Shown here: positions 48,701 to 61,968 of the stretch, piece after piece
Layout of the letters: the number at the start of each line of letters is the position of its first letter
How positions within the stretch are numbered: position 1 is the stretch's first letter
Assembly (NCBI GenBank): GCA_037013685.1
Contig: CM072892.1
Coordinates: forward strand, 23,627,501 to 23,691,500
DNA length: 64,000 nucleotides
Direction: 5' to 3'
DNA from: Acridotheres tristis
Taxonomy: Eukaryota; Chordata; Aves; Passeriformes; Sturnidae
Position numbers and translations under genes: made by a program
The notes under the pieces: generated by a model
The model's input: only the letters and a program-made list of their open reading frames with translations
The model's database searches: none
Told to the model about the DNA's origin: nothing

Positions 48701-51700
48701 TTAGTATATTTCTTTGGAAATAATTTATAGGGAAAATTAGGACATTCACAATGTTTTTTAAAAAGCAACACCCATGCATGCAGTCACAGTTTAGGCTAGG
48801 ATCCGTGAACACAGAAAACTATAATTTGTGGCATGTATTTCCAAATAGTGCCGAAGTACATCAGTAGTTTCAGTCAGGAAAACATGAGCCACTGCTGAAA
48901 ATCTAGGATATGATTAGTAGCCTGTCTAACTCAGTGGTACCTTCAGAGACTATGGGAGGTGATCTGCCTGTAAATGCACATTCTGAGCCTAAGGGCCTCT
49001 GCACTGAGGTCTCACTCAGAGAACTGGTAAAATATTTAGTAAGACTTTTTTCTTCCAAAAGCAAAACACAGAGGCGTTTTAAAATGAGTAGTGAGTGTTA
49101 GGATTCCACATAGCAGCTTTTTGATACTTCTTTCCAGCCAGTTATGAAAGTACCAGTCAGCAGAGCCAAGCTTCTTAAAACATACATATTTGTACATAAA
49201 TTGTATACTTGTAAATGCCTGCTGAAGTAGACCCAAAAATAATTCTACCCAGTTTTATGATTCCTGTCCTATTTCCAAGATATGAGATAAGAAAGAAGTG
49301 CTTTGGCTCTGACTAGATTTTTCCCAGATTCCTGTGACTATAAGAATCAGAAAGTATTTGTGTTAAAGTCAGGTTCCCACACTGCAGAGAAACGGTGTTG
49401 CTCCAGAGGCCATTCAGTTTTTCCACTGGCTTGCCTAGTTTATGAACTGCCAAGTTTTTTTCCTTTGTTAAGAGCTTTAAAACCTGGCACATGGCTGAAG
49501 TAGACTCTTATCTACTATTTTTATAATTATACAGTATATTAGTAAGTATCTGTACAGCAAGAGATTCATGACTTGCCGTGAGAATGAAATTAGGCATTCC
49601 TGTATTACAATGCCAAGCATTATTTATTATGCTTCTAAACACAGAATTAATTGCAAGAACCATTAAAATTGCAGGAACAGACTTCAAGCCACCATTGTTG
49701 TACAAATACCACATATATTAATCATTTATTGTGTCTGATGATTGCTTTTAGCATGAGGAAATTCATAGCAAATACCAGCTGCGAGTCAAAAAATCTGAAA
49801 AATATGTATTAAGTAATCTAGGCAGTTCAGAAATCTCTCTTTCTTTTCTAAAGCCACAAAAATTTTCTGAAACCTTGTGGTTGTGCTGTGAAAGTGACAC
49901 CAAAAGAGGTCATGGCAGTTGCAGAACACTGCTGTTGCTGTGTATATTAGAAGGACTTCAATTTGAATCTCAAAGCTGTTTAATTGACTATACATAATAT
50001 CCATCCATCTTCCAGTTGCTCACCTGTACTGTCCCTAGTTACAAATAATTCTGACATGCAGTAATGGCCACATATTGCTGTTGCAAACAGATATAGCCAG
50101 ATTAACACAGAACACTAGACAGTACTTTTTACTGCACAACCTGCTTTCTTGTTTACTGGTGTGGACTGTTTATGGCTGTTTGAAGCACTTTTTAATGGGA
50201 GAATACAGAACTGGATATTACATTCTTGTTTTAAGGCATGTGTTCTGGACTTAACAGCAAGAAATTCTGGGGCTTATTGATTTGAGGTGGTGGAAACCAA
50301 TATAGTTGTGCCTTGGTGTCTATAAGCCACCAATATAATGTGAAAAAGACCAAATTTAGGAATACATCAGATGAAGCATTTCCATTAGACATAAGCAAAT
50401 TTTGTTCAACATAGATAAATCTTAATAATGGCTGCAGAAATTGATTCTTAAAATAGCCTGTAGAGTGTAGAGACTTTTTAACAGGAGGAAGCCAGAAAAA
50501 CCTCAAATTTCTGAGTTATTATGCTTGATGAAGTGCAAACAAGTCTATAAAATCCTCAGCAAAGCCAGGCTCCGGAGTTCTCAAACTCATGATATCACAG
50601 TCCTATAAGGTGTAAGAGGTGAAATCCTTTATTTTACTCTTCCTTCCACGTTCTTACAAGACAAGAACAATCCCACTCCAAAAAAAAAAAAAAAAGGAAT
50701 ATTTGCCTATAATGCACCTAAGTACTTTCAAGAAATATTTTACAAAGTTAAAAGATAAAAGTCGAAAAGGAGAGATCTATTTGCTACAGTGTTGGTAGCT
50801 GGCTAAACTCCATGAGCTCAATCATGTACCATTTGAGAAATAAGGTCCCAAATTCTGAGAAATACTCATCCTCCTCTTGTCTCAAAAGTATTCTGCTATG
50901 AACCTATGCCACATTCATGGAAATACACCAAGAGCAATGAAAAACAAGCACTCAGACTCAAGAGTTCCATACAGGAAGGAAACAAATACACTGAAAACCA
51001 TTTTACAACCCATAAGCTCTGCACAACTGCAGTTTCTTGGCTTCTACAAGAAGTTTTGTTGGAAACAAATCCACTTCACTGCCCAGTAAAACTGAAAGGA
51101 AATCGAAGAGCTAAGTGAATATTGAAGTAGTTTTTTTGAAGTTCTTATCTAAGAAGCAGCATTCACAGGCGAAATGTTCTATGAACAAAACTTCTGTTTG
51201 GGTACAACTTTTCTTATAGCTAATGCATCTGTTCTACTTTTTATACTTCTCAGCATGGATATATTCAGAGTAATAAGTTTACACCTGTTCCTGACAAACT
51301 TGGCTTCTGATATGTGAAGAAAATCTGTTCTAGAGAAAGAATAGAAAAGCTAGAGTTGGAAAGAGTTGCTTCACTATTTCCTTTTCTGCCTCTATCGTTT
51401 CCTTGGAGTAGATTGTTGAAAAATGGAGAACATGCACAGGGAAATGAATTTGCTTGTGTTGTTCACAAAATTTAGATGACTTCTTAGTGTATTACAGCCA
51501 GCACATAAACCCTAAGCAACACAAGAACCAATACTGAGCTCTGCAGGGGCAATAAAACACTTCCCAGTTATCCTTGAAGATCCAAAAGAGCCTGCTCACA
51601 CTGTGAACAAGTTTGACAGCAGAGATAAAATAGACACAGTTAGTAGCTGGGAACCTGAGGTCTGTGCTAATGATATGTCAAAAATAGTGTAAAGTTTTCC

Positions 51701-54700
51701 TGCAGGTGGTCAGGCAGATAAAACATTATAAATTAGAAAAAAGGAACTCTGATTTGAGTCTTAACATCTCATGTAAAAGTAAATATCTTCAAGGAGAACT
51801 ATGTAGAAGAAAAGTCAGATTGGCATGCCTTAAAGCCTTTTTGACACCTCTCTATATATCTGCATTTTATGAAAGAAATATTTCCTATGAAAAACCTGTC
51901 ACTAATATTCTGGTATTCTAGATGATTTCTTAATTTGCTGACTTGAATCCAGTTTTTAAAGCAAACTTGCCAAGCATGAAGGAATTAGAAGTGTTGTTTA
52001 TTTGTTTTTTTATTAAATGGACAGTTTCTAATAATTTTATTTCCCTGCAACTCCTGACCAAGTATGCATTCCTGTGCATCTCATCAGTTACTTAAAGATA
52101 ATACTTTAGTTCAAGGTGAAGATAGAGTGACTCTTAAAAAAAAATTTAAATAGAGATGCATGCTTTGATAAAGCATGGCAGCCTTTTCCTTTCACCTCAG
52201 CTTTATAGCTACTCAGCTGTAGTTATTAATTTCTCTCTTTCTTTGGCCTTTAATTAAGCTTGGCTCTATTGTGTCTGTGGAAGAGCAGTTCTTAGAATAA
52301 TTTCCAGTTCCTTTTCACTTTAAAATGAATTCTGATTAATTTACAGTTGCTTTATGTAATTTTCTGGACTGTATTTTTATTTTATGACAATTAACTTCGT
52401 ATTAAACAGATGGATACTAATACATCACACATTCTTGAAACCTCCTATTACAGTGAATCTACCTAAATTAAATCCAGTTTTAATTCAGTAAGATTTACCA
52501 GGAAGTATAATACTTACATTATTTTGTATTGGGGTTATAAACTTATCTTCACTACATGCTTAGAATTGTTCTGTGAAATTTCTACCTAATGTTCCTTTTA
52601 TGGCTAGGAACACCGAGTTTAGGAACTAGCTTCCTGTGCATAAATAAAATATGAGATGTTTAATATCTTAATATATTTTATTGCCACTTATGTAAAACCC
52701 AGTATGATTGTTTATTTTTTCTTCTTGTAAATACTCTGGTAAATTAAATACTTCCGAGTGTTTTTCTAAAGCGCACTGGTTAGAGTCACCTCAGACTTCA
52801 AATTAAAATAACATCCTAAATTCTGAGATTGATCCAATAAATTTATATTTAAATCTGGGTCATTGCTTTCTAGCTCTAATACAGTCACCATTAAAAATCC
52901 CAAATAGCCTGAAGTCTTCCCAATCCAGCAGAGCAAAACCAGAGATGAGAAACACTGTGAGCTTTAGGAAGGAAACGGGAAACTCAGCAAAGAAAGCTAC
53001 AGGTCTCTCTGCTCTGAGTTAACCAGGGAAATGTACCCCTGGTTCCTCCAGATTCTAATCAGCTCTGAGCCCAACACACTGGACCTGAGAGGCTTTACTC
53101 ATACGAGAGCAATATCAGACCCCAGTTTGTGCTGTGGAATTTTGTAGTTTCTAGATTTGCCTAGATGTAGGTCTTTCTAGATGTTCCCAGTCCTGGAGAG
53201 TGGGACAAAAATAACCCCAGTGTTAGGTAGCACACATAGGAGTGTTCTCTTCATCTTCCTGAGCCTGAAAACACAGAGGTTTGTCCCCATGGCAGCATGT
53301 GAAAGAAAATCTGCCCTGTTCCAGTATCTTTGGTACTGCGGTGCACTAGTCATAGTAATGGTAAGAACTTACTATTTAAAGTCTGTCATTTTATACCCAA
53401 GCCCTTGAGGCAGCATTTCCAAGGCCTCTGTGTCAAAATTTTCCCCTTATTCTTCTGATCCTATTATATTCTTATTGTTATTCTCACAGCCTTGCACTTG
53501 CAAACCCTGATGGTGTTGTCATGACAGGATCTCTTGTTCAATACCATGGGCATCACTGGCATATGATTCCTTCCTCTCCTACCTTCTCTTTTCATTCTCT
53601 TTTTTAAAATTTTATATACATATATATATAGATATATTTTATATGTATATATATATATAATTTTTTAAAGAAAAATACAAAGCACAGGGCACAAGGAGGC
53701 AGGTAAGAGCCACCTAAATCCTCAAAATATATTATTCCATTTTATGTGCACAGAAGCATAACAGCTAATCAGTGTGCAACACTGACATCTAACCAGCATA
53801 TTTCAGTTATTATTAAGAACATTCTAATTTGGAACAACCCAGGAGGAGTTTGTGTGGATCCTAATAATAAATATACATAACATTAGGGGAAAGATGGCAA
53901 AAACTCACCAGAATCATCATCACCACAGTTTGCTGTGATTCAGAGTCCTCAGAGGAGGATACTTGTCTGGGACCCTGTCCCCGTTATTCTCAGATAGACA
54001 CTGAGTAGAATTTTCCCTTTCCTGTTTTTTAATTTTCTGTCTTTCTCTTCCTTTGATTTATTTGTCCTCAAGAGTCTTTAACCAGACTATCCACCAACTA
54101 TGAGCTGTCCCCACCCATAAACCTTGATGAGTGTGTCTCAGCACCCTTCCTGTAAAAGTCTCCTGAGCTATTCCTAGGTATTACTGCTACAATGACAAAA
54201 AAGGTTTATTTCTTGCTCTCCAACAGGAATAGTATCTCTGTACACCAGCAGGCATGTATAAATTAATACATATTTATTTATGCTTGCAGGCACGGTATGC
54301 GAAGTGGTGAAAGAAAATCATAATTTTCTTTTGGGACATCCATGTGTTTCTCTGTTTCACCATTGATGTTTCAAGAAGAAATCCTTCTTTGAAACACTTT
54401 GAATTTTCTAGTGTTCTCTTTTTTCCTTTCTAGCTCAAATTTGTAAAGTAGTTGACACCAGATGGTAATGCAAAATTTGTTTTGTTTGCCATGATACTGT
54501 TACAATAGTGAGTAAAATATGCCTTCCTAAAGTTCCCCATAGACACATATCCCTCCCTCTGTCCTAAAAATGTAACCTTGCTTAGCCAAGTTACTTTCTG
54601 TCTTCAAAGTTGTGATTTTGTGGTGTTGCACAGTGAAGCACTGAACACGTACCTGAAGAGTAGCTGCCTCGTCTTGCTTACAGGTGACTGAAAACAGCAC

Positions 54701-57700
54701 ATCCAAGCCCAATAAGTCAAATGCAAGTCCCTCATGATGGGATGAACACTGGAGGCAGTGGTCATCATCTGTTCAATGACCAGCAGACATAAGAGACCGA
54801 ACTCCAACGGTAAAAGTCAAGCTGGAACCACAGTAAGGAGTCTCCTAACATGCACACAGTACCAGGAATAATTTGAAGGTCCTAACACAGCAATAATATG
54901 CCTGGCAATCATAGGAGCAAACGATTATATGTGCCTGGAAAGAGTTACTACATCATCCTACCTACAAGCTTTTTTTTCCTTCAAATGTTCTTTTAAAATT
55001 ATTTACATATAAAAGAAGTTGGCTAAAAGTCTGGCAATATCTTGCCACTTCAATGGTTTTGCGGTTCTACTCACCCTGTGAGAAAAAACGTTTATTTCAG
55101 CTACTTCAGGAAAAACTAAAGCACTGGTCACATAATGTGCACAATTTGGCTAAATAGGCACAGAGGAATAGATAATCTACAAGGTCTTTCAGAAAAAGAC
55201 TGACTCAAAAATAGAGCAGAGTCAGGATTTCCACTTGAAAGTCTTAGCTTAATTTAGTAGATTCCGAAGTGGCCAGTCATATACATAGAATATAGAATTC
55301 TTTCAGGTTTTTCTTGTGGTTTCTCTGAGGTCCAGGCAGAGTCCAGACCACTTGCTGCAGGTAAATGAGTTTCATTTTAGATGCATATACAGGAGAGGCA
55401 ATTTTAGGTTAGGTTTCTGTACGATCCTTCTCTGTGGGAAAGGCCATGTTGTAATGCATCTTTCCCTGCCCCCTGTAGCATTTCATAAATCCTTCTCTGC
55501 AGGAAACTGAGTTTCAGCTGTCGCATTCCAAAACCTCTCAACCGGTATAAATTTCAAGTTAATGATGATGATATACCCAGTCTTAACTATTCCTTTAATA
55601 GCAAAGCATGTTTTATTACTCTCATATCTAAAAATAAGATTTATAAATTTTATTTTTCAACAATGAGAGCAATAAAGTTACAATTACAATTATGTTACAG
55701 AAAGAATTTTATAGACTTGTGGGTTTTTTCCTAAGGAGATAGAAAACCAAGCCAAATAATATGATACAGAAGGCAGTTTCACAAAAAGAGCAATCCCAAA
55801 AATGTTAATAGCACCTCTTATTGTTTGCTAATGTATTAAAATGAGTTTTGTACTTGATGACAAAAATATTGCTATATGATAATTCAAGTATATAGATAAT
55901 ATTTTAAAATACACATCCAAGAATTCAATTAAGCCATCCTTTGGCAAAGAGCTGATACACATAAAGGACCTTGGAGTCTTTGAAACCTATTGGCTAAATC
56001 AGAGTCCTCATCGAAAATCTGCTGCAAGGCTATGAATTCTATCAGAGGAGGTATATAAGTTGCTGCATTTCTATAAATAAGGATCCATTTTTTCCCTTTC
56101 TTGGACTAGTCCTGTAAGTCTAGCTATATTTGAGGAATGTTCCAATTTAAAATCAATTTTATTCATGGACACACAGAGTAGGAATCATAGAAATTTTCTT
56201 GCTGTGCAAAACAAAAAAGAGCAACACACAAGAGATTTATCCCTTCCTCCAAGTTGTCACCTCTGCCCTAACCTGGCCTGGTTTTCCTCCATTGCAGGGC
56301 TCAGATTTTCCTGTGCACATTGTTCTCTTCTGGGGCTTCCTGATCATTTGCACTTGGCAGGTACCAGGACCAGTAACTTGCATGTTTCAGTCCCTAAGCA
56401 ACTTTTCTTAAGGCTATTTTATTAATTTCAGTCACAGCTGTAATCAAAATGTGTCTGCAAAAGAAACCTAAACCTCCTGCTTGCCAACAGCAGAGGAAGC
56501 TGTACTGCAAGACCCCTTCTGCCTGGCATGCAGTCCCTGAAATGGTTGGCAAGAAATCCTACTCAAGGTTCCAGTGTCAAAAGACTTTTATATCGTTAGT
56601 GTCTTCTGCTTCCCCCGCCTCAAAATAAAAGAAAACAAAACAAGACAAAACCCAAATATCTTTTAAAAAATACCTAAGGAAAAAAACCAACCCAACAAAA
56701 AACCCTCTTAATTAAGGTGGTGTGCTTGTGAGGGGAATATTTGCTGCTGATGGACAGAACAGACACATCCACCTCACCTCCTTTCCTGCCCTATAATATG
56801 AAAACCTATTCAACTTCTCATTATTTCACTTTCATCCCATAAATCAAATAAGGGAACATAAAAATTACTTATCTCACTATTAATGCTCTGAATTGGATTA
56901 TGATCCTTGCCTATGTAGAGATGATGGATTATTGTGGTCTTGATTAAACGATTGTTAGAGAAAGTCAGAAGTATGATATACTTCCTCTGATGGACTACAC
57001 AGAAAGTGAAAGATGTGACCACATGTTTGTGGCAGGCTGTTCTGAGGGCTCTGAACCTCATTTAAAAGAAAACTGGTTATTAAAAGTAAGAAAAAAGTAT
57101 CTACTGTCCTGGAGACACATCAACACATCTTTTGTCACACTGTGCCTCTCATATAAAAATGCTTGGTTGGAGAGCTAAGAAAATCCTCTGCAAGAATGTG
57201 GCATTCAGGAAACTTTCAAGAAATCATATCCCTTTGATCTCCTTTTATTTGCATTTTCCCAATCTTTGAAATTCCCATATATTTAAAAGAAAGACCTTCT
57301 ACATAAGCACAGTTTACACAGAAGTCCAGAAGGCAGCCTGTGGTACATGGGCACACACATTTTCAGATACTTTAATCTGTCCTTATGTCTTTTTTCCAAA
57401 TTCACCAAACTCAGAGGACAGCTTTACCAAAAGCACTCTAGTTACAATTTACTTCAGAACATCATTTAATTTTTTGATTCATGTGTGAAGAAGCGTTTAT
57501 TACCCATCTTCATTCTTAGCAGATTTACTTAATTTGCTGAGGCAAACCAACCAGCTGTAAAATCAAATTATTTAAGGAAAATTATAGGATAATAAGGTAG
57601 TTGGCATTAGTATAATAATCATTGTAATGTGCAGAATATTGCATATTTTGTTTTTTATTGCAGATAATACAGCAATATGCTAGTCGAATTTTTAGTGGCA

Positions 57701-58673
57701 GAAATATGCTGGCCATATATTTATCTTTCTAAAGTAAATTTCCCTTTCAAACCTCATTCAGAGAAGGAATGTTCTAACTTGATTGCAACAAAAGGCATCA
57801 ATTTACAGGATAACATCTAGATGACTCTTTCCTGTGATTCATTCTAAACACAGTGAAAATCAACAAAAGTCAGCAAAAGGGGTTCTGAATTCACGTTGTG
57901 TGCTTTAGTTGAATATCCCAATAGACAGAGTCTGATCTGGAGTAGCTCTCCAAAGGATCACTGAGCCATCATCATCATAATGAAGTGAAAGGCTAATTTT
58001 TGAGTGTGGAATATTCAGATTGAGGCCATTTATAGTACAAAAGGATTTTCTTAACCTGTCTGCCTGGTAGATGACATTAACCATGGAGTGGGCAGGGACA
58101 ACATCATAGAAACAATACGTGCATGTGTTCATCATTGAGATGCATCATATATCTCTATGGGTCTGTCTTACTTCAATGAATAGTTTTAAAAGCTTTCACA
58201 GAAAAATAATTATATAATTAAATATACAAGAGCATTTAAAACACAGCTCTTACTTGACCTTGTAAGGTTGACCACATGTAAAATAATTCTGGATGAGAGG
58301 TATGAATTCAATTCTCGCATAGATATTTTTTGTAAATTGACTGATGTGTCACTTTCAATTTTTTTATTTTGAAATGAAGTACACAAAAAGTACCCAAAAA
58401 AGCACATAAAAAAGAGCAAGAATTTCCACTGAGTACATCAAGAGAAAATTCCCATTCCAACAATTTTTCTCCTAGAGGTATCAAGAGATGTCTCTTCTCA
58501 GAGCTTGAAAAAGTGCCTCAGCATATACACATATATGTTCATACTGATCCAGTCAGGAATTTTTAATATAGAGGGACTTTCACTTAGATTTGGAAGCCAC
58601 ATGTAAGTTACTTTATCCCTCTCCTGGAGTCTTACCTATAGGGTCATGACAAAAGGATCAATTTTCAGCAACG
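45788..58673. other. Thirteen kilobases of unique AT-rich DNA, no gene seen
   Basis: No recognised gene or mobile element. There is a 14-bp perfect palindrome TAGCTGATCAGCTA at 47917-47930, a GC-richer patch at 47370-47600, a 16-base A run at 50680-50695, and a TA-rich self-complementary stretch near 53605-53665. Open frames are short and lack support. Confidence 0.5.
53605..53668. repeat. TA-rich, partly self-complementary low-complexity stretch
   Basis: Alternating TA tracts interrupted by CA, GA and TTTT, flanked by AAAATTTT on the left and AATTTTTTAAA on the right. The two halves can pair imperfectly. Confidence 0.75.
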
Positions 58674-58679
58674 GATGCC

Positions 58680-59053
58680 TGTGGTTACTGCGCTAAAAAG
58701 AGAGAGAAAGGACAGCAACACACACGGACCTCTTTAGGGAAAAAAGGCCAACTTTATTGTACAGACAACCTGTATTTAAAGTGTGTTACGTGGGGCTAGG
58801 ACAGGACAGTAGTTCATTGGACAATTGGGAAAAACATCTCTGGGACAGTACCTCAGGATGTATCCCACGGGAAAGACACCAGGTGTTAATCTTTATTATG
58901 AATTCCACTCTGTTTTTCACCATAGTATCACTTTGGGAGGCTTTCTCCCTAACTGAAGCTGTAGTCAGCTTGTCAGCCTGGGAATGGACCTGAGAGTCAG
59001 GAGAAATCCAGGCCTGAAAAAGAATTTCCAAGCTATAATTCCTTAGTTCACCA
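58680..59053 (-). mobile_element. Solo LTR of an ERVK-like endogenous retrovirus, minus strand
   Basis: The 374-bp segment begins TGTGGTTACTGCGC and ends TTAGTTCACCA on the plus strand and is bracketed by an exact 6-bp duplication GATGCC (58674-58679 and 59054-59059). TG...CA ends with a 6-bp target site fit a class II (ERVK-like) LTR. Orientation follows from a minus-strand AATAAA (58753-58758) with a TATA-like TTTAAATA just upstream (58773-58780). No internal retroviral sequence remains. Two overlapping open frames, 58757-58993 and 58786-59031, lie inside the LTR and are not genes. It is not visibly related to the LTR at 12222-12853. Confidence 0.92.
58753..58758 (-). terminator. Polyadenylation signal of the 58680-59053 LTR
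   Basis: AATAAA on the minus strand (context ACAATAAAGTTGGCC), about 75 bases before the LTR's 3' end. Confidence 0.7.
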
Positions 59054-59059
59054 GATGCC

Positions 59060-60888
59060 CTTGGTGGAATTCTTCAGAACAAACCATCCACCTCCTGAAC
59101 CTCTCCATTTGTACAACTGAACGGAAAACGCATATATGAACAAAATATCTTTCTATTTTCACTTCACTGATTCCCCTCTCCATGTAGCAATGTGAATACT
59201 ATGTGTTCATTATTTTATTATTTATAACCAGCCAAATTTTTTACTATGAACACAAAACCAGAACAAATGTTGGAAATTTTTTCACAGCATGTATTAAATC
59301 TTTGAGAAATGTTATTGACTAACTTTCTTTTTGTTAATCATGGACTTAGAGAGCAATATTCACTAATGTTTCTCATACCTCTTCAAACATATTTAAACTA
59401 GGAAACCCTCTCTCCACAGCTCAATGCTAAATTTCATTCCATTTATTCTGCTTATAATATAATCAGAAACTTTGTCATCATTATCAGACAGATCTCACAG
59501 ACTTCACTAGGACTTAGTCACAGGATTAAAGCTCTCCTGAGAGGGTTAGAATTACTTGTGTGAAAATACTTTGCTCTTTTGTGCTCACAGCTGAATTTCC
59601 TGATCCCACAGATTAAAAGATTTGTGTGTCAGTATCTAATCCTAAAGTCCTGACCTACACAGTTTCCCCCCGGAAAATTTTCAAAACCGGAAAAATATTT
59701 TATATAATTAGATTTTTGTTTAATGCAATGTGATCTGATCCTCTTTATCATTATTCATTATTTCAAATACTTTATGAATACAGATATTTAATTACATACA
59801 CATATAAACATCTTGATTTATATATTTATTTTTCATGTATATGTGTATATATATATTTATGTACATAGATACATTTCCCAATATTTTTCTTAAGTTTGAC
59901 TCATCCTTATGCCTGGAATTTTATTTTATATACTTCACTTGCCTTGTCTGCTGAGAAATTTCCCTCTTTTTCATCTCAATACCAAAAGAAAAGTCTACAC
60001 TGAAATGGCTAGAACAGTGCCTCCATCATCACGTTCCCCTTTTCATCTCCCCTGCCTGGGCTCTGTGTGAAACACGCAGGTATCCCATCTCTATTTCCTT
60101 ATCTTCTATACAAAAATACATCAAAAACAAAGATGTGTAGCAGCAACACAGAGTCTACTTAAGCCTCTCAGTAGCATCATACAATTAGGAGATGATAAAT
60201 GGTAGAGCCAGCACTGATTTTTTCATAACATACTGTGATTCATTAGGCTACAGAAGATGTGAAGTAGATTGCTCAGTCAATAAGTACAGCTAGATAAAGT
60301 ACAGCACAAGGCTAATTTCTAAATAGAATTTCAGACAATCATTGTTTATCATTTTTCCAGCTACAGACTCTAATGTCTTTGGGGCCTGTCTGGAACAACT
60401 TGAGGAATAAATCAACAGCTATCCATTAAAAATTATTTGTCTTTTGTTTATAAATAACATTTACATAGATTATTCACAAGTCACAGAAAATCAGTAAATA
60501 GCAGAAATTAAGTCCTGTCCTTGTCTCATGCCAAATCTTCCCAAATAACAGACTTCTGTTTTCCTCTTCTCATCTGCTTCCTGTTTGTTTACATTTTTAA
60601 AGCTGTGTCCTCAGTGTTTGATCTCCAAACAAACATAAACTGAGCCTGTCAAGAAACCCTACTGACAGAAAACTTGAGTCTATCAAAATGAGTCAGTTCC
60701 ATCTCTAAGTCAACAAATAGATTGCTCTTGACTTCATAAAATGTATAATTAGTGTGAGAAGCAGCTATTGCCGTCCTGGATCTTCCCTGCATGCTCACAG
60801 TAGCACAGCAGCTCAATCCTGCCTTTCCTCACCAGCCGTCCTTGCATAGCCCGTATCTAAATATTTGTTACTGAAATCATTCAGAAAT
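59060..60888. other. Unique AT-rich DNA, no gene seen
   Basis: Contains TA- and CA-rich low-complexity sequence at about 59785-59875. Nothing coding is visible. Confidence 0.55.
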
Positions 60889-61014
60889 GGAGGAGAGGAG
60901 AGGAGAGGAGAGGAGAGGAGAGGAGAGGAGAGGAGAGGAGAGGAGAGGAGAGGAGAGGAGAGGAGAGGAGAGGAGAGGAGAGGAGAGGAGAGGAGAGGAG
61001 AGGAGAGGAGAGGA
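60889..61014. repeat. (AGGAG)n microsatellite, about 25 units
   Basis: A perfect purine-only pentanucleotide array, the same motif as the array at 4266-4490 in another register. The open frame at 60865-61068 crosses it and is an artefact. Confidence 0.98.
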
Positions 61015-61804
61015 ACCGTGTGGAAAATAAATGGTGTTATTTTTGTGTTTCTATCTTTTTTTTCCTAGTGCAAGCAGCACATGAAAAGGGGAAGAAAGGA
61101 TTTATGTTCTGGATTGACAAGGTAAAATGAGAGATGTTAAATTATTTTAAAATGTGGTGTTTTGCAAGTGCACTTAAAACCTGATATTTTCTAAAGATAT
61201 ATGTCTTGAAGGGTTGATGTTATCCTTCAAATGAAGAAATCAGTAAGAAAATAATTTTCCTGGATTCTTCTGAAATGAAATTTGTTTCAGACCAAGCCAA
61301 GTGTATTTTTGTGTGCTTTTTTTTTTTTTGTGTGTGTGTGTGGCTGTTGTTCCAAAATAGTTATTATTCCCACAACTCTAGTCATCTTTCTAAATACAAC
61401 CTTCTTGGAGACCAACAAACATAACATTACTGATATTTTTCAAAAATATCCATGAAACAAAATAAGATGTACTAGAATCAAAATGGTTCTCTAAAATCCT
61501 CTACAAAATCACAGACAAATGAATTCTTATTTACAAGTATGTAGGAGGCCTCAGTGACCTTCACAGTCCTATAACATCTTATTCCAGACATTTCCCATTT
61601 GAAAGCCTGATCTAGTTTACTCACTTAGATGAAGCTGGATGACTCAGCATTAGGCTCAAATTACTATCTTTATTAACAATTTAGAAATGTGATAAACTCC
61701 CTGTGAGTTTAATCCACAGAATGGGAATTTACTTCATACACTGGAGAATAAAAAATTGCCAAGTCTTAGAACACCAGCCCAGCTACTCTTTTGCTTCTCT
61801 GCAG
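61015..61804. other. Unique DNA with T and GT runs
   Basis: A T run (61317-61329) leads into a short GT run (about 61330-61342). No gene is seen. Confidence 0.55.
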
Positions 61805-61968
61805 CACCCCAGTTCTCCTTCACCTGTGATGTGATGTGCAGAGCAGCAAAGCCCATTCCCAGTGAGTGTCCCAAAATATATCCCATGTATCAGGACTGCA
61901 GTGATGGGACAGACTCATTCAGACTCTCTGTGAAAGACTATTACAGACAAAAAATAGTGACTAATTAG
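61805..61968 (+). CDS. Weak candidate terminal exon, product unknown
   Basis: A good splice-acceptor sequence (CTACTCTTTTGCTTCTCTGCAG, ending at 61804) is followed by a frame open for about 54 codons to a TAG at 61966-61968. The peptide has four cysteines: PQFSFTCDVMCRAAKPIPSE, then CPKIYPMYQDCSDGTDSF. No CpG, no known motif, no partner exon and no obvious polyadenylation signal close by. Most likely chance or an exon relic; recorded because the acceptor is strong. Confidence 0.2.
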
